The position numbers were made by a program, and so were the translations under genes. Shown here piece after piece: positions 53,402-63,042 of a DNA stretch of 64,000 nucleotides. The notes beneath the pieces were generated by a model. It did no database searches. It had not been told where the DNA came from and saw nothing but the letters and a program-made list of their open reading frames with translations. Origin of the DNA: Rhizobium sp. J15 (GTDB taxonomy: Bacteria; Pseudomonadota; Alphaproteobacteria; Rhizobiales; Rhizobiaceae); contig NZ_NWSX01000023.1 in the NCBI RefSeq assembly GCF_002531825.1, positions 22,403-86,402 of the forward strand. The letters are read 5' to 3'. The stretch's first letter is position 1. Every line of letters starts with the position of its first letter.

Positions 53402-54094
53402 ATGGCAGCCAAACGCAGCGGCGCGCAGAGCAGACGGCCTCGAGGAAAGGCTGCGTCATCGCGGTCCGCGCAGGCGTCCCGCAATGATCCGGCCCTGTCT
53501 CTGGAACGGATCGTGGCGACCGCGGTCGAACTGCTGGATGCAGAGGGCGTCGACGGATTGACGATGCGCCGGCTCGCCGATCGTCTGGGTTCAGGCGCGA
53601 TGAGCCTCTATTGGCATGTCGAAAACAAGGAGAAAGTCTTCGACCTGGCGCTCGACTCGGTGCTCGAATATCGAGTGCCCGAGCCGGCCGGGTCTCGGGA
53701 CTGGCGCGGGGAAGTCGTCCATATGCTTGAGGACTGGCGCGCCAACATGCTGCGCCATCCCTGGTCGGCATCGCTGCTGCCGCGCCAGGCGCTCGGTCCG
53801 AACATCCTCGCTCGCCTGGAGCGGCTGAACAAGATCCTGTCCGGCGCCGGTGTCGCCGAGGCCGATTTGAACGTGGCGATATGGTCGCTCTGGAACTATG
53901 TGATCGGCGCTACCGTCACCCGGGCGAATTTCGATCTTTCGGAGGAGGACCGGGCGGCGGCGCAAGAGCGCCTTGCAGGCCTCGGCGAACGCTATCCGGC
54001 ACTCGAACGCTCTCGTCTGCTGCTCGATGACGATTGGGACGGCGCTTTCCGGAAAGGCCTCGACTTCCTGCTCGACGGCCTCGCTCCGAGATAA
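53402..54094 (+). CDS. TetR family transcriptional repressor
   Basis: A 230-residue regulator. After a basic, serine-rich N-terminal 28 residues comes a TetR helix-turn-helix (RIVATAVELLDAEGVDGLTM, RRLADRLGSGAMSLYWHVEN). The C-terminal ligand domain is of the TetR_C type (NLNV/WSLWNYVIGATVTRAN region). It probably represses itself and the divergent RidA-like gene through the palindromes at 53287-53336. The ligand is unknown. Confidence 0.9.
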   Translation: MAAKRSGAQSRRPRGKAASSRSAQASRNDPALSLERIVATAVELLDAEGVDGLTMRRLADRLGSGAMSLYWHVENKEKVFDLALDSVLEYRVPEPAGSRDWRGEVVHMLEDWRANMLRHPWSASLLPRQALGPNILARLERLNKILSGAGVAEADLNVAIWSLWNYVIGATVTRANFDLSEEDRAAAQERLAGLGERYPALERSRLLLDDDWDGAFRKGLDFLLDGLAPR

Positions 54095-54261
54095 CGAGCA
54101 TCCGCGCAGTGTGACGCGCCGGCCATCAGCAATTATCGGTGGCAAGGAACACAAAGGCTTAGTAACGTAAGCCCGCTGCAATCGCCCAAATTGCCTCCAT
54201 TCGACCAGCTTCAGCCTTTTGCAGCGATCTTCCGGGTTCGGACGGCGCGGAGACGAGGACC

Positions 54262-55176
54262 ATGAGTGAAACGCGGCGCAAGCTGACGACGATCTTCTGT
54301 GCTGACGTGCAGGATTATACACGGCTGATGGGCGCCGACGAGGAGGGGACGCTGGCGACGCTGAAACGCTGCCGGGAGGCGATGGGGCACTTGATCGAAA
54401 GCCATGGCGGCCGGGTCGTCAACACCTGGGGCGACGGGCTGATCGCCGATTTTCCGAGCGTGGTCGAGGCGGTGCGCGCCGCCGTCGATACCCAGAACGA
54501 ACTTGCCGGCTTCAATGCCCGCCGCCCGAGCGACGGGCGCATGCTCTTCCGCATCGGCATCAATCTCGGCGATGTGATCGTCGAAGGCGACGACATCTAC
54601 GGCGACGGCGTCAACATCGCCGCGCGGCTGCAGACGTCGGCAGCGCCCGGCGGCATCGTCATTTCGAGCACCGTCTACGACCAGGTGCGCAACAAGGTGG
54701 CTGTCGGTTTCGAGTTTCTCGGGCCGCTGATCGTCAAGAATGTCGAAGAGGGCGTGCCGAGCTATGCGGTCAGGATCGGCGGCGGGGGCGAGGAGGCGGC
54801 GCCTGCCGAAAGACCGGCTGCCCGGCCGCAGCCCGTCGCCGCCGCTGCCGTGGCGGATGCGGCAAGGCCGGTTCCCGGCAAACGACGGCTGTTTGCCGTG
54901 CTCGGCGTCATCGCCGCCGTGCTGATCGGCATCAATCTCCTGTCGTGGCAGGGCGTTTTCTGGGCGCGTTTCCCCGTGCTGGTGCTCGCCGTCGTCGCGG
55001 CGCTCGTCTGGAATCGCGAGCAGAGCCGGTTCGACCGCAAGATCGCTGCCTTCGCGATCGTGGCGCTCGGCATTGTCGGCATCAACCTGTTCACCTGGGA
55101 GGGCCGCTTCTGGGCGGTCTGGCCGATGCTGGGGCTGGCGGCGGCCGCCGGCCTGCGGTGGTCATTGCGCCGCTAG
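54262..55176 (+). CDS. Membrane-anchored class III nucleotide cyclase
   Basis: A 304-residue protein with an N-terminal class III cyclase domain and a C-terminal tail of about four hydrophobic segments. Metal Asp15 lies in FCADVQDYT, the GDG motif at 57-59 gives Asp58, and the transition-state pair is Asn118/Arg122 in VNIAARL. The position that is usually the adenine-selecting Lys (three before GDG) is Asn54, so nucleotide preference is uncertain. A long alanine/proline-rich linker (about 175-200) joins the parts. AGGACC precedes the ATG. Confidence 0.85.
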   Translation: MSETRRKLTTIFCADVQDYTRLMGADEEGTLATLKRCREAMGHLIESHGGRVVNTWGDGLIADFPSVVEAVRAAVDTQNELAGFNARRPSDGRMLFRIGINLGDVIVEGDDIYGDGVNIAARLQTSAAPGGIVISSTVYDQVRNKVAVGFEFLGPLIVKNVEEGVPSYAVRIGGGGEEAAPAERPAARPQPVAAAAVADAARPVPGKRRLFAVLGVIAAVLIGINLLSWQGVFWARFPVLVLAVVAALVWNREQSRFDRKIAAFAIVALGIVGINLFTWEGRFWAVWPMLGLAAAAGLRWSLRR

Positions 55177-55465
55177 ACCCGTCATCGGTTTTTGCCGCGC
55201 AATCTTGCCTCGAAATCGGCCGCGTCAAGACGTTTTCCAGCTTCGTTCAAGCAAAAGTGAGCGCCCGGGTTATTTCCATTCTTTGCTGATATTACAAATC
55301 GGTAATGCCGGGTGCTTATGCTTGCCGTTAAGCTGTAAACGCGCGATATTGTCGCATCAGCAGGGAATCTTTTTCCCTGGGGATCCGGACCCTTGGGGGA
55401 CCTCGATCCCGCAGCGCCTCTTTCGACCGACCCTGGTCCAACCTCGAGTCCCTCCGGAGACGTGA

Positions 55466-56674
55466 ATGGCCTTTTGGAAGCAGTTTATACTTTCGCTCGT
55501 CGTCATCATTGCCGGCTTTGCCGCATGGGTTTTCTTTGTGCCGGGTGCCGGCGATACGATGCGCGCTGCAGGCATTCCGGAGAGCCTCGTTTCCAAGATC
55601 GCGCCCAAGACTGCTGAAACGGCCGATGCCGACGCTCCCGTCCGGGCGGAAGGGCAGCAGCGCGGGCAAGGCCAGGGGCAGGGGCAGAACCGCCGTGGCG
55701 GCGGGCGCAACGGCGCCGTTCTCATCGCCACCGAAGCCGTCGTCCAGGGCGTCGTCAACGACAGGCTGAACGCCATCGGCACGGGGGATGCGATCCGCTC
55801 GGTCGCGGTGACGCCGCAGGCAACGGGCACGATCCGGGAAATCCTCATCAAGTCAGGCGACAGGGTGAAAGCCGGCCAGGTGCTCGCCAAGCTCGACAGC
55901 GAGGAGCAGGTGATCGCCCGCGGCCAGGCGGATGTGGCGGTCAGGGCCGCGGTCGAGAAATCCAACCTCTATCACAACATCAAGTCCAGCGTGTCGCGCA
56001 TGGACGTCTTCGATTCCGAGATCGCCGAACAGGGCGCCCGGCTGCAGTTACAGGCGGCCGAACTCAATCTCGCCCGGCGCAACATCACGGCGCCGATCGA
56101 CGGCATCGTCGGCATCGTGCCGGTCAATATCGGCGACAACGTCACGACCACCACGCCGATCGTTACCCTCGACGACCGTTCGGAAATCCTCGTCGATTTC
56201 TGGGTGCCGGAGCGCTTCTCCAATACGGTCGCGGTCGGCCAGCCGGTCGAGGCCATGTCGGTGGCAAAGCCGGGGCAGGTGTTCTCGGGCGTGATCGAGG
56301 CCGTCGACAACCGCATCGATGCGGAGAGCCGCACGCTGCGCCTGCGCGCCCGGATCGACAACTCGTCGGACGAGCTGCGCGCCGGCATGTCCTTCAGCGT
56401 CAGCATGAAATTCCCCGGCGACAAATATCCGGCGGTCGATCCGCAGTCCGTGCAGTGGGATTCGCAAGGCTCCTTCGTCTGGCAGGTGATCGACGACAAG
56501 TCGCACAAGGTGCGGGTCAGCGTCGTGCAGCGCAACCCCGATTTCATTCTCGTCAAGGCCGACCTCAAGGATGGCGACAAGATCGTCACGCAGGGCCTGC
56601 AGCGCCTGCGTGAGGGCGGGGCGGTGCGCGTTTCCGCCGATGTCGCTGCGAATGCGGAGGTCGCGACCCAATGA
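55466..56674 (+). CDS. RND efflux membrane fusion protein
   Basis: A 402-residue periplasmic adaptor for an RND pump. It has an N-terminal membrane segment (about residues 5-25), then a Gln/Gly-rich stretch. The hairpin and lipoyl domains show VTPQATGTIREILIKSGDRV and KAGQVLAKLDSEEQV; the ARRNITAPIDGIVG, VNIGDNV and beta-barrel regions follow. It overlaps the pump gene by four bases. Substrate unknown. Confidence 0.92.
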   Translation: MAFWKQFILSLVVIIAGFAAWVFFVPGAGDTMRAAGIPESLVSKIAPKTAETADADAPVRAEGQQRGQGQGQGQNRRGGGRNGAVLIATEAVVQGVVNDRLNAIGTGDAIRSVAVTPQATGTIREILIKSGDRVKAGQVLAKLDSEEQVIARGQADVAVRAAVEKSNLYHNIKSSVSRMDVFDSEIAEQGARLQLQAAELNLARRNITAPIDGIVGIVPVNIGDNVTTTTPIVTLDDRSEILVDFWVPERFSNTVAVGQPVEAMSVAKPGQVFSGVIEAVDNRIDAESRTLRLRARIDNSSDELRAGMSFSVSMKFPGDKYPAVDPQSVQWDSQGSFVWQVIDDKSHKVRVSVVQRNPDFILVKADLKDGDKIVTQGLQRLREGGAVRVSADVAANAEVATQ

Positions 56675-59600
56675 GCGTGACCGAGATTCATCAGGGCGGA
56701 TCGTCGGGCAAGCAGAGCTTCACCGCGCTTTTCGTTCGCCGGCCGATCCTGGCGCTGGTGTTCAACACGCTGATGGTCGTCGCCGGTCTTGCGGCCTATG
56801 TCGGCGTCGAGGTGCGCGAGCTGCCGGATGTCGACCGCCCCGTCGTCACCGTGCGCACCACCTTCGACGGCGCATCGCCGCAGACGATCGACCAGGAATT
56901 GACCAAGGTGATCGAGGGCGCGGTCGCCCGCGTCAGCGGCCTGAAGTCGATCTCGTCGACCTCGTCCTTCGGCCAGAGCCGGGTGACGCTCGAATTTTCC
57001 GATGCGATCGATCTCGCGGTCGCCGCCAACGACGTGCGCGACGCGATCGGCCGCATCACCCAGAACCTGCCCGACGAGGCGGATGCGCCGCAGATCGTCA
57101 AGGCGGATTCGGATTCCTCGGCGATCATGCGCCTTGCCGTCACCTCCACCAACCTCAACATGGACGACCTGACGCAGCTCGTCGAGAACGAGGTGATCGA
57201 CCGGCTGGCCTCCGTCGACGGCGTGGCCGATGTCGAGGAATATGGCGACCAGGAGAAGGTCTTCCGCGTCGATGTCGATCAGGGCGCGCTGGCGAGCCGC
57301 GGGCTCACCATCGGCGACCTGACGAAGGCGCTGGACAATGCCGCGCTCGACGTGCCGGCCGGCTCGCTGAAGAGCGCGACGCAGGATATCGTCGTGCGCG
57401 CCACCGCCAACCTGCAGACGCCGGCCGATTTTTCCAACGTCATGCTGCAGGACCGGGTCCGGCTGGGCGACGTCGCGACGGTGACGCTTGGGCCGCGCGA
57501 CGGCGACACGACGCTGCGCTCCAACGGCAAGCCCGGCATCGGCCTCGGCATCATCCGCCAGGCGCAGTCGAACACGCTGAATATCTCGACCGGCATCAAG
57601 GCCGCCGTCGAGCAGCTGTCGAAGACGCTGCCCGAGGGAACGACGATCGCCATCACCAGCGACGACGCCGTGTTCATCCAGGGCGCGATCCATGAGGTGG
57701 TGCTGGCGCTGGTGCTCGCCGCCGTCATCGTCACCGCCGTCATCTATCTCTTCCTGCGCGACTGGCGTGCGACGCTGATCCCGGCGGTCAGCATGCCGGT
57801 GGCGCTGATCGGCACCTTGGCGGCGATCTACATGGTCGGCTTCTCGATCAACATCCTGACGCTGCTTGCCATCGTGCTGGCGACCGGCCTCGTCGTCGAC
57901 GACGCGATCGTGGTGCTCGAAAACATCGTGCGCCGGCGCGCCGAGGGCATGGGGCCGCGGGCGGCCGCCGTGCTCGGCACGCGCGAGGTGTTCTTCGCCG
58001 TCATCGCGACGACCGCGACGCTGGCGGCGGTGTTCATCCCGCTCTCCTTCCTGCCGGGGCAGGTCGGCGGCCTCTTCCGCGAATTCGGCTTCGTGCTCGC
58101 CTTCTCGGTCGGGCTGTCGTCGATCGTGGCGCTGACGCTCTGCCCGATGCTTGCCTCGCGCATGCTGACGAAGCCGATGATCGAGGATCACGGCGCGCTC
58201 GGCCGCTTCGGCGGCGCGCTCGCCCGTCTCTACAAATGGGCGCTGCACGGCTGCCTGAACGCGCCTTTCGTCGTCATCCTGTTTTCGGTGATCTTCGCCG
58301 GCGCCGCGCTCATCGCCTTCTCCACCGTCAAGAGCGAGCTGACGCCCGAGGAGGACCGGTCGCTGGTGATGATGCGGCTGACGACGCCGCAGGGATCGAG
58401 CCTCGAATATACGCGCGACAAGATGCAGCTCGTCGAGGAATATCTGCAGCCGCTGGTCGACAGCGGCGACATCCGCAACGTCTTCTCGATTTCCGGCCAG
58501 GGCGGCTCGCTGAACAGCGGCTTCATGGTGCTGACGCTCGCTCCCTGGGGCGAACGCCAGCGGACGCAGGCGGAGATCGTCGCCGACATCAATCAGGCGG
58601 CGGCGAGGGTGCCGGCGCTGCGCGGCAACGCCATCTCCTCCAACAGCCTGCGCATCCGCGGCGCCGGCAGCGGCGTGCAGATGGCGCTTGTTGGTAACGA
58701 TCACGAGGCGCTGACGGCGGCTGCCGCCAAGCTGGTTCAGGCGCTTGAGGCCACCGGCCAATATGATACGCCGCGCCTGACCAACGAGCCGAGCCAGGCG
58801 CAGGTGTCGGTGGCGATCGACCGCGAGCGCGCCTCCGACCTCGGCATCGACATTACCGGGCTTTCGACGGCGATCCAGTCGCTGCTCGAAGGGCGATCGG
58901 TGGTCGATGTCTTCGTCGACGGCGAATCCTATCCCGTGCTTCTGACCTCGACGACGCGGCCGATCGATGATCCCACAGACCTCGAAAACGTCTTCCTGAA
59001 GACCGGCGACGGCAAGATCGTGCCGATGTCGGTCATCGCCACGATGAAGGAGGGCTCGGTCGCGCCGCAGCTGAACCGCGAGCAGCAGCTCGCCTCGGTC
59101 GCGATCACCGCCGGGCTCAAGGACAACATGTCACTCGGCGACGCGGTCAAGCAGGTCACCGAACTCGCCGAGCCGCTGCTGCCGCCGGGCGCGCGCCTGC
59201 TGCCGCTGGCCGAAGCCGCGACGCTGGAAGAGAACTCGAACGGCATGGCGCTGACCTTCGGCTTCGCCATCGTCATCATCTTCCTGGTGCTGGCGGCGCA
59301 GTTCGAAAGCGTGCTGTCGTCGCTGATCATCATGTCGACGGTGCCGCTCGGCCTTGCCTGCGCCGTCTTCGCGCTGATCATCACCGGCTCCAGCCTCAAC
59401 ATCTACAGCCAGATCGGTCTCGTTCTGCTCGTCGGCGTCATGGCGAAGAACGGCATCCTGATCGTCGAATTCGCCAATCAGCTGCGTGACAGGGGCGAGG
59501 ACGTGCGCTCCTCGATCGAGAAGGCCTGCGCGCTGCGCCTGCGCCCCGTGATGATGACGATGATCGCCACCATTCTCGGCGGCGTGCCGCTGGTCTTTGC

Positions 59601-59826
59601 CCATGGCGCCGGTGCGGAAGCGCGCGTGGCGCTCGGCTGGGTGATCGTCGGTGGCCTCGGCTTCGCCACGCTGGTGACGCTGTTCATCACGCCGGTCGCC
59701 TATCTCCTGCTTGCCCGCTTCGCCAAGCCGCACGCCCATGAGGAAGCGCGTCTGCACGAGGAAATGTCGGTTGCCACGCGCCCCCGGCCGGCGCCCGACG
59801 AGGAGCAGCTGCAGGCCGCCGAATAG
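56671..59826 (+). CDS. RND efflux transporter permease (AcrB/MdtBC type)
   Basis: A 1051-residue inner-membrane, proton-driven pump with about 12 membrane segments and two large periplasmic loops. LDGASPQTIDQELTKVIEGA-like porter sequence follows the first segment, and segment 4 carries the proton-relay pair in GLVVDDAIVVLENI. The C-terminus is GWVIVGGLGFATLVTLFITP. With the adaptor it needs an outer-membrane channel; none is encoded here. A terminator follows. Confidence 0.94.
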   Translation: MSVTEIHQGGSSGKQSFTALFVRRPILALVFNTLMVVAGLAAYVGVEVRELPDVDRPVVTVRTTFDGASPQTIDQELTKVIEGAVARVSGLKSISSTSSFGQSRVTLEFSDAIDLAVAANDVRDAIGRITQNLPDEADAPQIVKADSDSSAIMRLAVTSTNLNMDDLTQLVENEVIDRLASVDGVADVEEYGDQEKVFRVDVDQGALASRGLTIGDLTKALDNAALDVPAGSLKSATQDIVVRATANLQTPADFSNVMLQDRVRLGDVATVTLGPRDGDTTLRSNGKPGIGLGIIRQAQSNTLNISTGIKAAVEQLSKTLPEGTTIAITSDDAVFIQGAIHEVVLALVLAAVIVTAVIYLFLRDWRATLIPAVSMPVALIGTLAAIYMVGFSINILTLLAIVLATGLVVDDAIVVLENIVRRRAEGMGPRAAAVLGTREVFFAVIATTATLAAVFIPLSFLPGQVGGLFREFGFVLAFSVGLSSIVALTLCPMLASRMLTKPMIEDHGALGRFGGALARLYKWALHGCLNAPFVVILFSVIFAGAALIAFSTVKSELTPEEDRSLVMMRLTTPQGSSLEYTRDKMQLVEEYLQPLVDSGDIRNVFSISGQGGSLNSGFMVLTLAPWGERQRTQAEIVADINQAAARVPALRGNAISSNSLRIRGAGSGVQMALVGNDHEALTAAAAKLVQALEATGQYDTPRLTNEPSQAQVSVAIDRERASDLGIDITGLSTAIQSLLEGRSVVDVFVDGESYPVLLTSTTRPIDDPTDLENVFLKTGDGKIVPMSVIATMKEGSVAPQLNREQQLASVAITAGLKDNMSLGDAVKQVTELAEPLLPPGARLLPLAEAATLEENSNGMALTFGFAIVIIFLVLAAQFESVLSSLIIMSTVPLGLACAVFALIITGSSLNIYSQIGLVLLVGVMAKNGILIVEFANQLRDRGEDVRSSIEKACALRLRPVMMTMIATILGGVPLVFAHGAGAEARVALGWVIVGGLGFATLVTLFITPVAYLLLARFAKPHAHEEARLHEEMSVATRPRPAPDEEQLQAAE

Positions 59827-59846
59827 GCCTCCATCCCGCATCGAAC

Positions 59847-59880
59847 GCGCCGCCGGATTCGCATCCGGCGGCGCTTCTTA
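59847..59880 (+). terminator. Intrinsic terminator of the RND operon
   Basis: A perfect 12-base-pair stem (GCGCCGCCGGAT at 59847-59858 and ATCCGGCGGCGC at 59863-59874, loop TCGC) is followed by TTCTTA. It lies 20 bases after the pump stop. Confidence 0.75.
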
Positions 59881-60097
59881 TGGTGTATGAAGTCTTGGGA
59901 AATAAGATAAATTTCGTCTGAAGATTAGCCGTTTGTTAAGTATAAGCGGCAATGATCGTGACCAGGAACCGACTGGTCTTCTTCGTTTTTTTGAAGGCTG
60001 CATGCGCTGGAACACAGCGACCCCGGACATGAGTGTCTGCGCGGAAGGTTCATTCCTGTTCAGTTGCGTTCTGTTGTGTTTTTGGAGTTTAGTTCCC

Positions 60098-61096
60098 GTG
60101 AGTATTTATCAGCGCGTCTCCGTGGATGCGGCGCTCTATGTGCTGCGCGATATCAATCGCAACATGACGGTCACGCAGAACCACATCACGACGGGCATGC
60201 GTGTCGCCAAAGCGGCCGACAACGCCGTCTACTGGTCGATCGCCACCACCGCCCGCACCGACAACAAGGCCGTTTCGGCCATTCAGGACGCGCTCGGCAT
60301 GGCGGCTGCGACGATGGGCACGGCCTATACCGGCGTCCAGAACGTCATCGACGTCGTCTCCGAGATCAAGGCCAAGCTTGTCGCCGCCACCGAGGAGGGG
60401 GTCGACAAGACCAAGATCAACGAAGAGCTCAAGCAGTTGCAGGAGCAGCTGCGCAGCGTGTCGGAATCGGCGACCTTCAACAGCGACAACTGGGTGATCC
60501 TCAACAATGACGCGACGCCGACGCAGCCGCGTCAGATCCCGGCTTCCTTCATCCGCAATGCCGACGGCACCGTCTCGATCGGCATGCTGAGCTACCATAT
60601 CGACAATACGCCGGTCGGGGCCACGACCTCCAAGGATGCGCGCTACCTGATCGACGACCGCGCCACCGGCTCGGGCGAATACGGCGTGCTGACCTCGTCC
60701 TATTTCGCCACCGAGCTCGGGGCCGCGCAGAACTACGTGCTGATGACCAGCAAGAACGGCACCACCACCGGCCAGGTCGTCATTTCGCTGTCGGCCGCCA
60801 CGACGAAAGGGCAGATCGGTGAGATGATCAGCGTCGTCGATGCGGCGCTGACGCAGCTGACGACAGTCGGCTCGGCCTTCGGCGCGCTGGAAAAACGCAT
60901 CGAACTGCAGAACGATTTCGCCACCAAGCTCCACGACAACATCACCGCCGGCATCGGCCGGCTGGTCGATGCCGACATGGAGGAGGAGTCGAGCAGGCTC
61001 CGGGCGCTGCAGACGCAGCAACAGCTCGGCCTGCAATCACTGAACATCGCCAATGCGACTTATGACACGGTCAGGCAGCTGTTTCAGAATTTCTAA
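60098..61096 (+). CDS. Flagellin, orphan copy
   Basis: A 332-residue flagellin. The conserved N-terminal helix region reads LRDINRNMTVTQNHITTGMR and AKAADNAVYWSIATTAR; the C-terminal helix ends in LQSLNIANATYDTVRQLFQ, as in flagellins of the rhizobial complex type. The frame is open from 59933, but GTG 60098 (SIYQRVSVDAAL) follows TTGGAG and gives the flagellin start. No other flagellar gene is in the window, so it lies apart from the main cluster. Secretion would be by the flagellar export apparatus. Confidence 0.88.
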   Translation: MSIYQRVSVDAALYVLRDINRNMTVTQNHITTGMRVAKAADNAVYWSIATTARTDNKAVSAIQDALGMAAATMGTAYTGVQNVIDVVSEIKAKLVAATEEGVDKTKINEELKQLQEQLRSVSESATFNSDNWVILNNDATPTQPRQIPASFIRNADGTVSIGMLSYHIDNTPVGATTSKDARYLIDDRATGSGEYGVLTSSYFATELGAAQNYVLMTSKNGTTTGQVVISLSAATTKGQIGEMISVVDAALTQLTTVGSAFGALEKRIELQNDFATKLHDNITAGIGRLVDADMEEESSRLRALQTQQQLGLQSLNIANATYDTVRQLFQNF

Positions 61097-61209
61097 GAAA
61101 CCGTTTGAAATGGGTTGAGTGGTGCAGGATTGCCTGTTCAAGCTCGCGCGTTGATACGAACGAGCCTTGATCGCACGATTGTCCCACCCAACTGTATGTT
61201 AAGAAAGCG

Positions 61210-61620
61210 ATGGACGCGATTTCTTCTATGGAAAAGCAGCCTTCAGGCAGGGTCATCGATCAGCGTATCCGCAATCGGATTATGGAAGCCGTTGAGATAT
61301 TAGCCGAGGGAGACGATGGAGTGCGCCGCGCATGGCCTGTCGAATACTTCGAAAACTTCTATGATTGGGTTCCTCACCGTGCCCACGGCGAAATGCAGTC
61401 TAACAGTGCCATCACACGTGATGAGCGCACTCTGCTGCTGGAGGTAAGCAGCATTCTTGATGAAGCTTGCGATGCCACGCCGGGGAACATCAATGCTTAC
61501 GAGCTTATCGCAACAGGCTGGCCAAGTCGCATACAGCCCGTCGCGACGAAAGCCCTCAATCTCATGCGCAAGCGTGGTCGGCTCAGTGAAGAGGAGGAAG
61601 AGGATCCTCGATCGGCATGA
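61210..61620 (+). CDS. Hypothetical protein, possibly SCO4402-like
   Basis: A 136-residue soluble protein. I do not recognise it firmly, but the layout (an N-terminal helix RIRNRIMEAVEILAEG, then WPVEYFENFYDWV, a central acidic helix LLLEVSSILDEACDA and a C-terminal GWPSRIQPVATKALNLM) resembles the SCO4402 family of small proteins without known function. The acidic tail (EEEEEDPRSA) is distinct. TAAGAAAG precedes the ATG. It is shielded from the neighbours by more than 110 bases on each side. Confidence 0.55.
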   Translation: MDAISSMEKQPSGRVIDQRIRNRIMEAVEILAEGDDGVRRAWPVEYFENFYDWVPHRAHGEMQSNSAITRDERTLLLEVSSILDEACDATPGNINAYELIATGWPSRIQPVATKALNLMRKRGRLSEEEEEDPRSA

Positions 61621-61871
61621 TGCATCTCGGTACGTTTGCAAAGGATTTTAATGCGGCGGTCATCCAGCCGCCCGCTCTCATGCGGCTGCTCGTTGTGCTC
61701 ACGAGGGCGTAGCTAACTGCGCTTTGCTTAAAACTGGTGATATCAGCGCATTGCTGCAACATCACCGTTGTTTCGGCGCCTGAAATTCCCCTATCAAGAG
61801 AATATTTTCATTTTCTTGCCGCAATCCTTGCCATTTGCTCGCAGCAGCTTCGAACGGAGACCGTCCTGTCC

Positions 61872-62537
61872 ATGATCAAGAAATTCATACTTCTGGCTGT
61901 CGCAGCAAGCTATCTCAGCGCCTGCACGACGACCGACCCCTATACTGGTGAGCAGAAGGTTTCCAATACGGCGGGCGGCGCGGCGCTCGGTGCGCTCGGC
62001 GGCGCTCTCGTCGGTGTGGCCGTCGGCGGCGGCGGGCATGGCAAGCGCAATGCGGCGCTGATCGGCGCCGGTATCGGCGCGCTCGCCGGCGGTGCGATCG
62101 GCAACTACATGGACCAGCAGGAAGCGGAGCTTCGCGCACAGCTCGAAGGCACCGGCATTTCGGTGACCCGCAACGGCGACAACATCATTCTCAATATGCC
62201 CTCGAACATCACCTTCGACGTCGATCAGGATGCGGTGAAGCCGGGCTTCTATCCGACGCTGAATTCGGTGGCGATCGTGCTGCGCAAGTTCAACCGCACG
62301 CTGATCGACGTCAACGGCCATACGGATTCGACCGGCAGCCTGCAGCATAACCAGGATCTGTCGCAGCGCCGCGCGCTTTCGGTTGCCGATTATCTCGGCG
62401 GCCAGGGCATCGACCAGCGCCGCGTCTCCGCCGTCGGCTTCGGCCCGTCCCAGCCGGTCGCCTCCAATGCAAGCGAGGCCGGCCGCGCCCAGAACCGCCG
62501 CGTCGAAATCCAGATCGCGCCGATCACGCAGGGCTGA
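61872..62537 (+). CDS. OmpA family lipoprotein with glycine zipper
   Basis: A 221-residue outer-membrane-associated lipoprotein. The signal peptide ends in a lipobox (YLSAC, Cys18). A glycine-zipper stretch (GGAALGALGGALVGVAVGGG and AALIGAGIGALAGGAIGNYM) is followed by an OmpA C-terminal peptidoglycan-binding domain with NITFDVDQDAVKP, VNGHTDSTGS and SQRRALSVADYL. It probably tethers the outer membrane to the wall. The frame is open upstream; ATG 61872 gives the signal peptide. A terminator follows. Confidence 0.9.
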   Translation: MIKKFILLAVAASYLSACTTTDPYTGEQKVSNTAGGAALGALGGALVGVAVGGGGHGKRNAALIGAGIGALAGGAIGNYMDQQEAELRAQLEGTGISVTRNGDNIILNMPSNITFDVDQDAVKPGFYPTLNSVAIVLRKFNRTLIDVNGHTDSTGSLQHNQDLSQRRALSVADYLGGQGIDQRRVSAVGFGPSQPVASNASEAGRAQNRRVEIQIAPITQG

Positions 62538-62565
62538 GCCCCGTCTCGCAGCGTTTGCGGATAGA

Positions 62566-62587
62566 CCGGGCCATGCCCGGCCTTTTT
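62566..62587 (+). terminator. Intrinsic terminator after the OmpA-type gene
   Basis: CCGGGC (62566-62571) and GCCCGG (62575-62580) form a hairpin with loop CAT, followed by CCTTTTT. It lies 28 bases after the stop. Confidence 0.7.
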
Positions 62588-62589
62588 CG

Positions 62590-62997
62590 TCAATGCTGCA
62601 TCGTCGCGCCCTTGGTGATCTTGTCGACGATCTTCTTTTCGGCGCGCAGCGCGATGCCGACGACCTTGGCATCGTCGGGTGCGAATTCGGCGAAGACGGC
62701 GCGGTTGGCGGCATCGTGGCCGGTCGCGAACATCTCCTCGATGAAGAGCGAAGCGGTGACATCGCGCTCCAGCGATCGGCGATGGATGGCCGACATCACC
62801 GCCTCGTCGGCGGAGAGCACAATGATCGGCTGGATCGATAGCGGGTTGTAGAGATTGCCGGCGCGATCCTTATAAGGTTCGCCGATGATTTCGGGGTGGC
62901 CGCCGGCGATGCCCGTCATGAGGAAGGCGGTGACGTTGAGCTTCTGCCAGCCGGCAAGATTGTTTCGCAGGACGACGGCAATTTTGGTATCAAACAT
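62590..62997 (-). CDS. DUF2000 family protein
   Basis: A 135-residue protein of the DUF2000 family: KIAVVLRNNLAGWQKLNVTA, FLMTGIAGGHPEIIGEPY and LSIQPIIVLSADEAVM. Function unknown. ATG 62997 (MFDTKIAV) was used; a GTG at 63012 would add five residues. The gene is divergent from an AraC regulator whose start is only about 45 bases away, so the two likely share a regulated promoter region. Confidence 0.85.
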   Translation of the reverse strand: MFDTKIAVVLRNNLAGWQKLNVTAFLMTGIAGGHPEIIGEPYKDRAGNLYNPLSIQPIIVLSADEAVMSAIHRRSLERDVTASLFIEEMFATGHDAANRAVFAEFAPDDAKVVGIALRAEKKIVDKITKGATMQH

Positions 62998-63042
62998 CGG
63001 ACGGTCTTTCACCTATATCAGGGTTATGGAGTATCGGGCGCC

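Noticed and set aside
55972..58761. A 929-codon open frame antisense to the RND genes
   Set aside because: It lies opposite two clear pump genes, is rich in Arg, Asp and His, and has no known domain. This is a mirror effect of GC-rich coding DNA.
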